Of a stretch of 64,000 nt of DNA, positions 16,453-23,887 are shown piece after piece. Under the pieces are notes generated by a model. It was not told where the DNA came from and did no database searches. It was given only the letters and a program-made list of their open reading frames with translations. Numbering within the stretch: the stretch's first letter is position 1; the number at the start of each line of letters is the position of its first letter. A program made the position numbers and the translations under genes. This DNA is from Atlantibacter sp. RC6 (GTDB lineage Bacteria > Pseudomonadota > Gammaproteobacteria > Enterobacterales > Enterobacteriaceae), in assembly GCF_014193285.1 (NCBI RefSeq), contig NZ_JACHZE010000003.1, positions 1 through 64,000 of the forward strand, read 5' to 3'.

Positions 16453-17985
16453 TTACACGCTCAAAAAGTTGTAAATGAAATCGTTAACGTCGCCCGGATC
16501 CTCCACCTCATCACTGGTCTGCGCGCCGATGGACATCGCCAGCGCGACCATGCCATCGATACGCCCGCTGGATTTACCCTTCACAAACTTGCGGTTGCCG
16601 GCGGGGTCGGTGATTACCGTGGCGTTTTTGGCGCACATTTCGAGGATTGGGTGGTTGCCGTGCCTCAGCTGCGCGCCGAGCAGTCTGGCTTCCAGTTCCC
16701 TGAGCGCAGGCGACATGGATACAAAACCCTGGCCGAATTCCACGAACCTCTCGAGCTCCGACTCAGTGAAACCGGCGTCGATGAGATGCGGGCGAAGGAA
16801 GCGCATGTTGTAGCGGTCGAACGCCAGCACCCTGACGTTACAGATATCAAAAACACGCCGCAGCTCCCGGGCAATAAAGGCGTATTCAATGGCCTTACCT
16901 GGCGTCGTATTCAGCCAGCCCTGTTTCGCCCAGATGTCATAAGGCACGCGATCGTTACGCGCCTTGTCCGCTAGCCCTTCCTCAGGTAGCCAGAACTTAC
17001 AGTGCACATCGCCCTGCGTTGTGTTGAGCACCAGCGCCGTCAGGTCCGATACGCTGGAAAGGTCCAGTCCGCCCCATACGGTAGCGCCCGCCAGTTCGCC
17101 GGGCTCTTCTTTGTTCATGTGCCAGACGGTCTGGCTTACGAACGGGCTTTTAGCCTCCACGCGACGGTTAAGCACCAGGTTCTCAAACTCTGCCTGGCGC
17201 GACGGGAGGCGCTTCGCGCTGGCGGCCATATCAAGCACTTCTTTCTGATTCATGAACACATCGAAAGCCGGGTTTGCCAGCCGGATGGCTTCAACAGAGA
17301 AAGGATCGATATCTTCCGGTGCGGTCTGCAGCCTGACTACTGTACGTGGGTCAGCACCGGTCAGCCCATCGTCAATCAAAAGACTCAGCAGATCGCTGGC
17401 ATCGGGTGCCTGTGTACTGATAATCACAGAGATCGGGTTTTCCTGAGCCGCGGTTGCCGTTTCCAGTGCCTCATAAAGCGCATCGCGCGGCCCCCGTACC
17501 TGCCCCAGCTCATCGTGGGCGACAAATCGCGGCGAGAAACCGTAAGCCGTGGTGGCCTCAGCACTCAGTGCGCGGTAATACGACCCCAGCTCCGGGCAGT
17601 GGATTTCCTTCGCAGAATCCTTAATAGCCACATACTGCATCAGTACCGGATTCATCCGGCACATTTTTGAAGCCAGGTTAAACAGGATTGCAGCCTGATC
17701 GCGTGAACGTGCTGCTGAATAAAGCTGGGAGTTAGGTGCCGCTTCCGGCCCGACCAGGTAAAGCAGCATCAGCATGGCGGTTTCCACCGTCTTGGCATTC
17801 TTCCGCCCCCTGCTGATAATCGCGCGTCGGGTGCCATGCTTGTTGTCAAAAATGGCCCTGAAATCGTCCTTCATGAATGGGGCCATCTTCAGCCGCTGCC
17901 CAACGAACTTGCCTTCAGGGATCAGGATGTTCTGCTCACACCAACGGATGTTTCGTTCAGCCCGCGTAAGGGTCTTTTTAACCAT
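16453..17985 (-). CDS. Terminase large subunit
   Basis: A 510-residue packaging motor. The N-terminal ATPase has a Walker A-like SRGRKNAKT near residues 59-67 and Walker B FVAHDE near residue 155. The C-terminal nuclease has acidic residues in GGLDLSSVSD, FDRYN and GRIDGMVAL. This is the Terminase_1 family, as in HK97 gp2. It is preceded by the small subunit with a 13-base gap. Confidence 0.96.
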   Translation of the reverse strand: MVKKTLTRAERNIRWCEQNILIPEGKFVGQRLKMAPFMKDDFRAIFDNKHGTRRAIISRGRKNAKTVETAMLMLLYLVGPEAAPNSQLYSAARSRDQAAILFNLASKMCRMNPVLMQYVAIKDSAKEIHCPELGSYYRALSAEATTAYGFSPRFVAHDELGQVRGPRDALYEALETATAAQENPISVIISTQAPDASDLLSLLIDDGLTGADPRTVVRLQTAPEDIDPFSVEAIRLANPAFDVFMNQKEVLDMAASAKRLPSRQAEFENLVLNRRVEAKSPFVSQTVWHMNKEEPGELAGATVWGGLDLSSVSDLTALVLNTTQGDVHCKFWLPEEGLADKARNDRVPYDIWAKQGWLNTTPGKAIEYAFIARELRRVFDICNVRVLAFDRYNMRFLRPHLIDAGFTESELERFVEFGQGFVSMSPALRELEARLLGAQLRHGNHPILEMCAKNATVITDPAGNRKFVKGKSSGRIDGMVALAMSIGAQTSDEVEDPGDVNDFIYNFLSV

Positions 17986-17998
17986 CAGTTAATCAGCC

Positions 17999-18436
17999 TT
18001 AATCAATTTCCCAGGGCTTCTTCTCCCGCGCCAGGTTGTTATGTGCCCGTCCCACTGTTTTCGGGTCGGCGGTAGCCTGGCGGGTGATCCGCAGGCGGGT
18101 TGCCAGAGAAGACGCTGAACGTACCTCGCGTTCCCGCATCGTCAGTAACTTGTCGTAGCGCTTCAGGCCATCATCACGGGCCAGCCATTCAAGCTCAAAC
18201 TCCTCGATCTGGGTGGTGAGCAGCCGTGCCTGCACCACATGACGGCAGTACATCTCCAGCATGTCGCGGTGCGTTTCGGTGAAAGAGCTGGCCGGGTTGT
18301 CGTTCACCAGCCTTACCCAGACATTGATCTCCGGGTCGCTGAGGTGCAGCGACGGCTGCAGCCTGCTTTCAGCCAGAGCCGGAAGCGAGACAGCCGACGT
18401 CGCGGCCAGAGATTTCCTGCCTCGCTGAGCCATCAT
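17999..18436 (-). CDS. Terminase small subunit (P27 family)
   Basis: A 145-residue DNA-recognition subunit of the packaging terminase. It starts with a basic N-terminus (MMAQRGRKSLAA); helices follow with LHLSDPEINVWVRLV and a C-terminal basic segment. Length and order fit HK97 gp1 and the P27 family. ATG 18433 is an equal alternative start. Confidence 0.88.
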   Translation of the reverse strand: MMAQRGRKSLAATSAVSLPALAESRLQPSLHLSDPEINVWVRLVNDNPASSFTETHRDMLEMYCRHVVQARLLTTQIEEFELEWLARDDGLKRYDKLLTMREREVRSASSLATRLRITRQATADPKTVGRAHNNLAREKKPWEID

Positions 18437-18544
18437 TTTTCCTTTTTTTCTGGACGTTTTTAAAATGAAACGGGGGAGCGCGGTCTTTTAGATGCCGCAG
18501 CCAGAGTTTTACCCTCCCCCCTGCCAGTACCTGGATGATTTCAG
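18437..18544. other. Candidate cos region between HNH nuclease and small terminase
   Basis: This non-coding gap lies where HK97-type phages carry cos. It holds an inverted repeat GGGGGAG (18472-18478) and CTCCCCC (18514-18520). The cut site itself cannot be assigned from the sequence. Confidence 0.35.
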
Positions 18545-18835
18545 TTACCAGATCACCCGGCCTTCGTTGTCGAATTCGGTCACCGTTCCACCCTTCTCCA
18601 TGCGTTGCTTAACCGAGTCGTGACAGCGCTTGCACAGGGACTGAAGATTATCCGGATCATGAAACAATGCCTCGTCTCCCTTATGCGGGGTGACGTGGTC
18701 AACAACAGTTGCCGCAATCACCTGATTGCGTCTGAGGTGGAACTCACAGAGTGGTTGCTTCTGAAGCTGGTGATAGCGGAGCCGGTACCAGCGCTTGGTG
18801 TTATAGAGGTGGTGCCAGGGTGAATTAGAAGCCAT
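18545..18835 (-). CDS. HNH endonuclease (HK97 gp74-like)
   Basis: A 96-residue protein with an HNH/zinc-finger fold: CEFHLRR, the motif VVDHVTPHKGD with catalytic His, DNLQSLCKRCHD and a paired cysteine set. HK97 gp74, encoded beside terminase, stimulates terminase cleavage at cos, and the location here is the same. It probably works in DNA packaging rather than homing. Confidence 0.93.
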   Translation of the reverse strand: MASNSPWHHLYNTKRWYRLRYHQLQKQPLCEFHLRRNQVIAATVVDHVTPHKGDEALFHDPDNLQSLCKRCHDSVKQRMEKGGTVTEFDNEGRVIW

Positions 18836-18839
18836 AAAA

Positions 18840-19127
18840 CTACTTCCGAAAATGCAGTAAACCGCCCGGCTTCAGTGCGTCCTGTATGGCATCGTTCACC
18901 ACCAGCCTGACACTGGTCTCATTGATGCAGCTTGTTTCAGCATCTTGCGCCTGCCTGTCTTCAATGCACAGATTGTCAGGGAAGTATTCAGGGATGCCAT
19001 GCACTTCAGCGCGTACACCATAGCGATCGTAAGTCGCAGAACCAGCAGCATGCTCCAGTCTGTAACCATCATCACTAATAATGACTCGCAGCTTATGCAT
19101 AACATTCTTAAGCGGTAAGGGTTTCAT
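18840..19127 (-). CDS. Hypothetical phage protein upstream of HNH gene
   Basis: A 95-residue protein with no recognised domain, mixed acidic/basic composition and two internal cysteines. It lies 4 bases upstream of the HNH gene, so it is likely co-expressed. It follows the lysis genes after a 390-base gap. Confidence 0.6.
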   Translation of the reverse strand: MKPLPLKNVMHKLRVIISDDGYRLEHAAGSATYDRYGVRAEVHGIPEYFPDNLCIEDRQAQDAETSCINETSVRLVVNDAIQDALKPGGLLHFRK

Positions 19128-19236
19128 GGTGGTTTCCTTTTAGATGTGAGCCTGTCGCACGGGGCAGTCGCCCGAGAGAAACGGTTTTCCCAGGCTCACG
19201 ACTGAAAGACTCTCTTTGGTGCGCGTACGAGGCGCA

Positions 19237-19268
19237 TAAAAAAGCCCCGCTAGTGCGAGGCTAAAAAA
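19237..19268 (-). terminator. Terminator-like hairpin downstream of the lysis cassette
   Basis: AGCCTCGC-ACTA-GCGGGGCT hairpin with T runs on both strands, so it may act in both directions. It lies in the 391-base gap between Rz1 and the 95-residue gene. An imperfect small inverted repeat (CAACTAT...ATAGTTG) lies just beside it at about 19270-19289. Confidence 0.6.
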
Positions 19269-19425
19269 TGCAACTATGACAAATAGTTGCCGCTTACGCT
19301 TGTTACTACAGCATTACTAACCATACTCAAACTTCCTTTAGCACAGGAAACAGGCACCACCGCTTGACCCTTTTCATTGAGAAAATAAAAAGTGCGAAAT
19401 GCACATGCCATAGACAATTCCGGTT

Positions 19426-19451
19426 CGCCCTCTTGATGGGGGCGTTTTTTT
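19426..19451 (+). terminator. Plus-strand intrinsic terminator with no gene upstream
   Basis: Hairpin CGCCC...GGGCG followed by seven T on the plus strand, opposite to all genes nearby. A weak promoter-like pair TTGACC (19364-19369) and TAAAAA (19386-19391) with a 16-base spacer lies upstream. No coding frame is visible in between; a short RNA is possible. Confidence 0.45.
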
Positions 19452-19518
19452 GCTTTACAGAGCGCCAGCGTGAATACAGAACATCATCAGGTGAGTTCGT
19501 AAACGCGCCCTGGACTGG

Positions 19519-19758
19519 TCATTTCACGGCGTTGTAGTACGCCTGCCAGCGGTACTTGTCGAGTCGCAGCTGGCGCAGGCATTCTGCCGTTTCGATATCC
19601 GCCGGCAGGTCTTCATCGCTATTGGTACCGGCATTACTTGCCCTGCACGGTTCCTGCATCAAATCCGCTGATGGAGTTGGCAGCGTCGATGGCACGCTGA
19701 CGCAGCCGCACAGACTCATCATCAAAATCACACCTGGTACGATCCGGAGACTGAACAT
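19519..19758 (-). CDS. Rz1: Spanin outer membrane lipoprotein Rz1
   Basis: A 79-residue protein that starts inside the Rz gene in another frame, the usual spanin arrangement. The signal peptide ends in a lipobox SLCGC and a proline/serine-rich segment follows. It pairs with Rz across the periplasm to fuse the inner and outer membranes in lysis. Confidence 0.85.
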   Translation of the reverse strand: MFSLRIVPGVILMMSLCGCVSVPSTLPTPSADLMQEPCRASNAGTNSDEDLPADIETAECLRQLRLDKYRWQAYYNAVK

Positions 19759-19996
19759 ATTTCACCACGTCGCGGGTTATGGTCCGGTAAATCACCTTCG
19801 CCTCGGCACTGGCCGCAGCGGCTTTCTTCTCTACCGGCTGGATGGCTTTCTCGGCCTTTTCTTTTTTGACTGCCGCCAAGGCGTTGATATGGTCGGCGTG
19901 CGCATTCCAGCCAGAACGCCATGCTGCTAATGCTGTGACCACCAGCATTATGAGAAAGACACCGACGATACAGGCTATCGCCTTAATACGCGTCAT
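19634..19996 (-). CDS. Rz: Spanin inner membrane subunit Rz
   Basis: A 120-residue protein with an N-terminal transmembrane anchor (residues 7-25) and a helical periplasmic domain rich in alanine, lysine and glutamate. Its start overlaps the endolysin stop by 4 bases and its 3' part contains the Rz1 start. Confidence 0.85.
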   Translation of the reverse strand: MTRIKAIACIVGVFLIMLVVTALAAWRSGWNAHADHINALAAVKKEKAEKAIQPVEKKAAAASAEAKVIYRTITRDVVKYVQSPDRTRCDFDDESVRLRQRAIDAANSISGFDAGTVQGK

Positions 19997-20472
19997 GACT
20001 TCGACTCCACAACAAAACCGCCCGCCTCCCTAAACTTTTTCAGAAGGTCTTCGACTTTATGTTCGTACTGACCGTACCCTGCCCCCGGCAGCGATGCCCA
20101 GATGTTGCTACAACGATCGATAGCCTGGCGGATATTGCCGCTGTCGATTAATTCCAGCGCGCGGCGCTCTTTAATCTGCTGGAGTGCTACGGCATCCTGG
20201 CTGGCCGGAGAGAAGTCTTTCAGACCAAGTTGCTTACGGTATGCATCCCAGTAGCGCGCCAGTAGTTGATAGCGCCCTGCCGCTGTGGATTTAATTCGCA
20301 GTCTCGGCAGGTCAATCATCTTGCGGGGGTGATCTGCGTAGTTGTTAAATAGCGTTCCGCCAACAATCACGTCATAACCGCGATTGCGCGTTGGCTGCCC
20401 AGGCTTATCCGTTCCCTCGGACCATGCCAGCATGTCGAGAAACGCTTTTCGCTGAGGGTTGATTGTCTGCAT
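19993..20472 (-). CDS. R: Endolysin, lambda R-type lytic transglycosylase
   Basis: A 159-residue protein very like lambda R (158): the segments QRKAFLDMLAWSEGT, GYDVIVGG and RQAIDRCSNIWASLPGAGYG are shared. It cleaves peptidoglycan between N-acetylmuramic acid and N-acetylglucosamine, forming the 1,6-anhydro product. The catalytic Glu is the one in WSEGT. It has no signal peptide, so release depends on the holin. Confidence 0.95.
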   Translation of the reverse strand: MQTINPQRKAFLDMLAWSEGTDKPGQPTRNRGYDVIVGGTLFNNYADHPRKMIDLPRLRIKSTAAGRYQLLARYWDAYRKQLGLKDFSPASQDAVALQQIKERRALELIDSGNIRQAIDRCSNIWASLPGAGYGQYEHKVEDLLKKFREAGGFVVESKS

Positions 20473-20756
20473 TACTCAGGCCTCAGTACGTGGAAAATTC
20501 GCGCGACGTTGCCCCGGGCGCGGAACACGGCAGCGCAGATGATTAAGTTGATGGCGACCGTTGCCCAGTGCGCATGCAGGTAGGAGTCAAAGAGGTACCG
20601 GAACGGCACGGATGCATACGCCAGTATAATCAGGTAGGCCAGCCATGAGGCCCACGGGTTATGTCGCCCGCCAGGCTTACGGAACATCATCAGGCGCAGA
20701 ACAATGGCGGCACAGGCCACCACGTTCGTCAGCACCAGCGGATCGTTAGTTACCAT
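20472..20756 (-). CDS. Putative holin-like membrane protein (family 3 / DUF754-like)
   Basis: A 94-residue protein with about three hydrophobic segments (residues 8-24, 37-53, 64-80) and a basic C-terminus. It sits directly before the endolysin with a 1-base overlap. It resembles the phage holin family often found in pairs with a second small membrane protein; which of the two makes the lesion is not decided by sequence. Confidence 0.7.
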   Translation of the reverse strand: MVTNDPLVLTNVVACAAIVLRLMMFRKPGGRHNPWASWLAYLIILAYASVPFRYLFDSYLHAHWATVAINLIICAAVFRARGNVARIFHVLRPE

Positions 20757-21123
20757 TGGTTCCCCCTCTCCAGCGTGCCAGCAGCTTTAGCGGGTCCTGT
20801 TCACTGAAAAATGTCAGTGTCTTGATTGCCACGGCAGACAGCATTACCGCGCCGAGCGCATCAAGCGGTTTATCGGCATAGCCGGTTATGCTCGCCAGCC
20901 ACGAACCCACCAGCCCGGAGCCATAGACGCCAGCAAAATACGACACAACGAAATACGCGGAACGGCGGAAAATCGTCAGGTCGGCGGCGGTGGCCACGTA
21001 GAACACGGCCCCGGCAAACGCGCCGAACACCACGCCGTAATCAGTGCCGGTAAGCAGTCCATAAATACTCGCGCCGGTCAGCGCACTGCCGGCAGCCGCG
21101 GTACCGGAAAAAGGTTCGGACAT
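20746..21123 (-). CDS. Putative holin
   Basis: A 125-residue, glycine/alanine-rich membrane protein with hydrophobic segments near residues 15-50, 55-75 and 85-105, and a charged C-terminal tail (DPLKLLARWRGG). It is the first gene of the lysis cassette and overlaps the next by 11 bases. Holins set the time of lysis. Confidence 0.72.
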   Translation of the reverse strand: MSEPFSGTAAAGSALTGASIYGLLTGTDYGVVFGAFAGAVFYVATAADLTIFRRSAYFVVSYFAGVYGSGLVGSWLASITGYADKPLDALGAVMLSAVAIKTLTFFSEQDPLKLLARWRGGTNGN

Positions 21124-21166
21124 TACGCCCCCTCGCTATTGATGAGTCCTCTCGAATGAGGGGAAA

Positions 21167-21192
21167 TAAAAAAGGCCCACCGAAGTGAGCCT
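21167..21192 (-). terminator. Intrinsic terminator upstream of the lysis cassette
   Basis: Minus-strand hairpin AGGCTCAC-TTCG-GTGGGCCT followed by a T run, with a TTCG tetraloop. It lies between the 86-residue gene and the holin. Confidence 0.75.
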
Positions 21193-21215
21193 CAACTGAG
21201 AATGATTTTGAGATG

Positions 21216-21476
21216 TTAATGCAGCATATCGCGTTTAATAACCTCTTCCGGAAGAGGTGTTGCCGCAAGGTTGGGAAGATCTGCCTGGGCAAACTCAAGC
21301 TGAATAAAACGTAATTCTGACATACGCACTTCAGCTCCATTCGGGTACCTTGCGAACCTGGTACCCTCAGAGTCTGTTACGTCAGAGACAAGAACTGGAT
21401 AAAGTTTTTCCGATCCGGATGGCTGGGTGTGCTTTATAAGCATCGGGATCGGATAAAAAGAACGTGGGGGGCGCAT
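21216..21476 (-). CDS. Hypothetical phage protein
   Basis: An 86-residue protein; ATG 21443 is an alternative start. The segment YPVLVSDVTDSEGTRFARYPNGAEVRMSELRFI suggests a small beta-rich domain. No signal or membrane segment. Terminators on both sides make it a single-gene unit in the late region. Function unknown. Confidence 0.55.
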   Translation of the reverse strand: MRPPRSFYPIPMLIKHTQPSGSEKLYPVLVSDVTDSEGTRFARYPNGAEVRMSELRFIQLEFAQADLPNLAATPLPEEVIKRDMLH

Positions 21477-21502
21477 AGTTTTTTCTGCAAAGGTTTGAGG
21501 AA

Positions 21503-21530
21503 TAAAAAACCCGCCTTCAGGGCAGGTTAA
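21503..21530 (-). terminator. Intrinsic terminator after the tRNA-like gene
   Basis: Minus-strand stem AACCTGCC-ctga-GGCGGGTT followed by six T. It lies 10 bases past the tRNA-like CCA end and would close the transcript of csp plus tRNA-like gene. Confidence 0.65.
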
Positions 21531-21539
21531 TTTTTAAAC

Positions 21540-21616
21540 TGGGCCGCCATCAAGGGCTCGAACCCCGCCCCTACTGTAAATAAAGCAATACTCTGGCCAC
21601 GCTGAGCTAATGGCGG
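21540..21616 (-). tRNA. tRNA-like gene with imperfect anticodon arm
   Basis: A 77-base cloverleaf is readable on the minus strand. The acceptor is a perfect 7-bp stem (CCGCCAT/ATGGCGG) with encoded CCA. The D arm is canonical (GCTC, A14, G18-G19, A21, GAGT) and the T loop is TTCGAGC with a stem holding two G-U pairs. The anticodon stem (ATTGC/ACAGT) has a C-A mismatch at the loop end and position 26 seems missing. Read with a 7-base loop TTTATTT, the anticodon would be TAT (Ile, AUA). It could be a functional phage tRNA for rare AUA codons, a degenerate tRNA, or a tRNA mimic. Confidence 0.6.
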
Positions 21617-21627
21617 ATTCTACACGC

Positions 21628-21840
21628 TTAAACTGCGAACACATTTCCAGCCGAAGGGCCTTTCGGACCATCTTCAACAGTGAACTCGACTTTCTGACCT
21701 TCATTCAGTGATTTGAAACCACCGCCCTGGATAGCAGAGAAGTGAACAAAAACGTCTTTACTGCCATTATCAGGGGTGATAAAGCCGAATCCTTTTGACC
21801 CATTAAACCATTTTACCAAACCAGTCATTTTGTTAGACAT
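21628..21840 (-). CDS. Prophage cold-shock protein, CspA family
   Basis: A 70-residue OB-fold nucleic-acid chaperone, start [12 protein letters not shown] at 21840. The RNP1 motif (KGFGFI) and RNP2 motif (VFVHF) are intact. It resembles host Csp proteins, including the one at 51324-51536. The long leader holds a cold-box element shared with the host gene. It is followed after 11 bases by the tRNA-like gene. E. coli Qin and Rac-type prophages also carry csp genes, so this is a known cargo class. Confidence 0.95.
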   Translation of the reverse strand: MSNKMTGLVKWFNGSKGFGFITPDNGSKDVFVHFSAIQGGGFKSLNEGQKVEFTVEDGPKGPSAGNVFAV

Positions 21841-22010
21841 AGATATTACCTCAATATAAACAGAGCCTTCCGGCGTAATGGTTTCCGCCACAGAATTTAA
21901 TTAATAACGATAAGGAGGCTCAATTTGGAGGGTTATCTATGGATAACTCTTTAGATGAGGACTGCTTTACTAAACCGCTTTATTGGGTCTGTGTACCAAA
22001 CCGACAACCC
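21841..22010 (-). promoter_or_regulatory. Long 5' leader with cold-box of the prophage csp gene
   Basis: No gene lies between 21841 and the Q stop at 22194. The minus strand at about 21957-22005 contains the element AAGCGGTTTAGTAAAGCAGT, which matches the cold box of cspA-type leaders. A 19-base block (minus-strand TTTAGTAAAGCAGTCCTCA) is identical to the leader of the host csp gene near 51663. Such leaders act as thermosensing RNA. Confidence 0.6.
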
Positions 22011-22078
22011 ATTAGTCACACACATACCCTTTGATAGCAACTCTTATTTTATTATTTAATCAGAGGTATACGAAGCCG

Positions 22079-22103
22079 TAAAAAAACCCGTCAAAGGCGG
22101 GCT
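22079..22103 (-). terminator. Intrinsic terminator after antiterminator Q
   Basis: Minus-strand stem CCCG...CGGG with flanking GC pairs (GCCCGCCTTTGACGGGT) followed by seven T, about 90 bases past the Q stop. It ends the early leftward transcript; the late promoter should lie near here but was not identified. Confidence 0.65.
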
Positions 22104-22193
22104 TTCGGAGCAAATCATTTCAGACGCAACACTCCATGATTAAAAGCATACAGGACAAGTTCGGACAAAATCAAGCCCTGTGTATCGAAATAG

Positions 22194-23030
22194 CTAAATA
22201 TTGTCTTTATCATCATGAAAACCGGTAGCTTCCTGAAACGCCCTGTCCGCCTGTCTTTCACCTTTCTGGCAGATATCCACCAGCATCTCGTAAAAAGGCT
22301 TCCAGTTTCGGGTCCAAGTCCTGACGTGCAGATCGGGCACTTGTTTAATGATCGCTTTATACGCTGCTGTAGACGGTACCGACGAATATCCGTTGCCTCC
22401 GCAACGTTCACACGTCTTGTACACCGGCGCGCCATGTTCCTGGGTAGCTTTGCGATCGAGCACTTCGCCCTTCCCCCCGCACCGACAGCGGGCGCTGATT
22501 ACTCCCTTCCCTTCACATGCATCACAAATGGCTGGCACTATTTCAGTTATCTCTGTCCATTTCTCCCAGTCCGACGGACGAACGGCGCGGGAGCGATTTG
22601 CCCAGTATGGCGCTTTTCCCCACGGGTAAGATACCTTGCGTGTGGTCTGGGTCCGGGTGGCGCGTCCGGTACCGTTGCAGGTGATGCAGGTGCAGCTGGT
22701 AGCCGCAGAACGCGAATACTCCGCGAACGCATATTGCGCCAGCAACAGCATGCAGGTACCAAATTGATCACCGGCTGCTTTGCGGACGTTTTTCGGGGCA
22801 ACATCCATCGCGTGACGCGCCAGCGCCTGAACTGCCAGCTGTGCGTCTGTTTTACTGATCCCGGCTTTCCCGAAGAATGCCGCAAGCCCGAACCGCGCCC
22901 GGCTGCTGGTGGTACCGATAGCCGCCATTACGTCAGTACCAGTGATCCGCTCGGGTGAGGTTCCTTTCACGCTGTCGTTGATATGCATTCCCTGAGGTGA
23001 AAAGTGCTTCAGTGCTGCTTCAAGTTTCAT
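22194..23030 (-). CDS. Q: Late antiterminator Q (phage 82-type, zinc finger)
   Basis: A 278-residue protein. It has DnaJ-like CxxCxGxG motifs (CITCNGTGRA near residue 115, CDACEGKGV, CRCGGKG, CERCGGNG) that bind zinc, as in the antitermination protein family of phage 82. Q loads on RNA polymerase at the late promoter and lets it pass terminators. Placement as last early gene before the lysis and late genes fits. It overlaps the upstream gene by 4 bases. Confidence 0.88.
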   Translation of the reverse strand: MKLEAALKHFSPQGMHINDSVKGTSPERITGTDVMAAIGTTSSRARFGLAAFFGKAGISKTDAQLAVQALARHAMDVAPKNVRKAAGDQFGTCMLLLAQYAFAEYSRSAATSCTCITCNGTGRATRTQTTRKVSYPWGKAPYWANRSRAVRPSDWEKWTEITEIVPAICDACEGKGVISARCRCGGKGEVLDRKATQEHGAPVYKTCERCGGNGYSSVPSTAAYKAIIKQVPDLHVRTWTRNWKPFYEMLVDICQKGERQADRAFQEATGFHDDKDNI

Positions 23031-23887
23031 TGCTCACACTCCCCAACCAGATTAATAATCACCGCGGCACCGTCATCTTCCATGTATTCGCCCTTCCCGC
23101 TTTCCAGGAACCAGTGACACACTTCTACGGCTTCAGCGCGCGTTACCGGCGGGATGGTTGCCAGCAATTTGTCCAGATAAAACTCGCGGTCATATACAGA
23201 TCGATGATGCTCGGAATAACCAAACTCATAGCCAAGCTCTTTGCCTGCGGTGTTGCGTGCCTGGTAAAGCCAGTCCCAGTAAACAAACTCACGAACAACA
23301 TCTGACAGGGTGTGAGGATCTGGCAGCGCGTCACGGTAGCCATCAACAAACGCGCGGCGCTGATCATCAATTTCAGTCATACGTCCACCGCCAATATGCC
23401 CGGACTCCAGTTCTGCGGCGGTCCAGCCCCAGTCGTAATTATCAATAAATTTCGGTGAGGACTTAATCACAAGCTCAGCTTCAACATCATCGAATGCTGT
23501 TTCGTAGCTGCCGAACTGCGCTCTGACTGCTGCCGCTTTTTTGATGTTCTCCCGCGCAGCCTCAATCGCCCGCGCCGGGTTATCCATGCCGATGGTACCG
23601 AATGCAACCTGGAACGGATCGGCACCATTCGCCAGCAGGTAACTTGAGTAACGTTTCTCAGCATCTTTAGGGGAGATTTTGATTTTCTCCAGCGCGGCTT
23701 CGGCAGCATCAAGATGTTCAGGCTCATTCAGGCGAATTACTTCCAGTACCCAAAGATAAGCGTCAGTCTGCTTATGTCCGGTGATTTTTCGTTGTTCAGG
23801 CAGCGGCTTGATGTTTGCGAGGATGGTGCAGTGCGCTGCCGTCGGAATAGTGAAAAGTGCTTTATGTTCGGTGTTATCTGTGCGCAT
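23027..23887 (-). CDS. Hypothetical phage protein between primase and Q
   Basis: A 286-residue acidic protein with no recognised domain and no signal or membrane segment. Its start overlaps the primase stop by 1 base and its end overlaps Q, so it is part of the early operon. Proteins at this place in lambdoid phages with a helicase/primase module are usually annotated as hypothetical. Function unknown. Confidence 0.7.
   Translation of the reverse strand: MRTDNTEHKALFTIPTAAHCTILANIKPLPEQRKITGHKQTDAYLWVLEVIRLNEPEHLDAAEAALEKIKISPKDAEKRYSSYLLANGADPFQVAFGTIGMDNPARAIEAARENIKKAAAVRAQFGSYETAFDDVEAELVIKSSPKFIDNYDWGWTAAELESGHIGGGRMTEIDDQRRAFVDGYRDALPDPHTLSDVVREFVYWDWLYQARNTAGKELGYEFGYSEHHRSVYDREFYLDKLLATIPPVTRAEAVEVCHWFLESGKGEYMEDDGAAVIINLVGECEQ

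Noticed and set aside
22115..22435. 106-codon minus-strand frame at the 3' end of Q
   Set aside because: Overlaps Q in another frame over most of its length and lacks a ribosome site.
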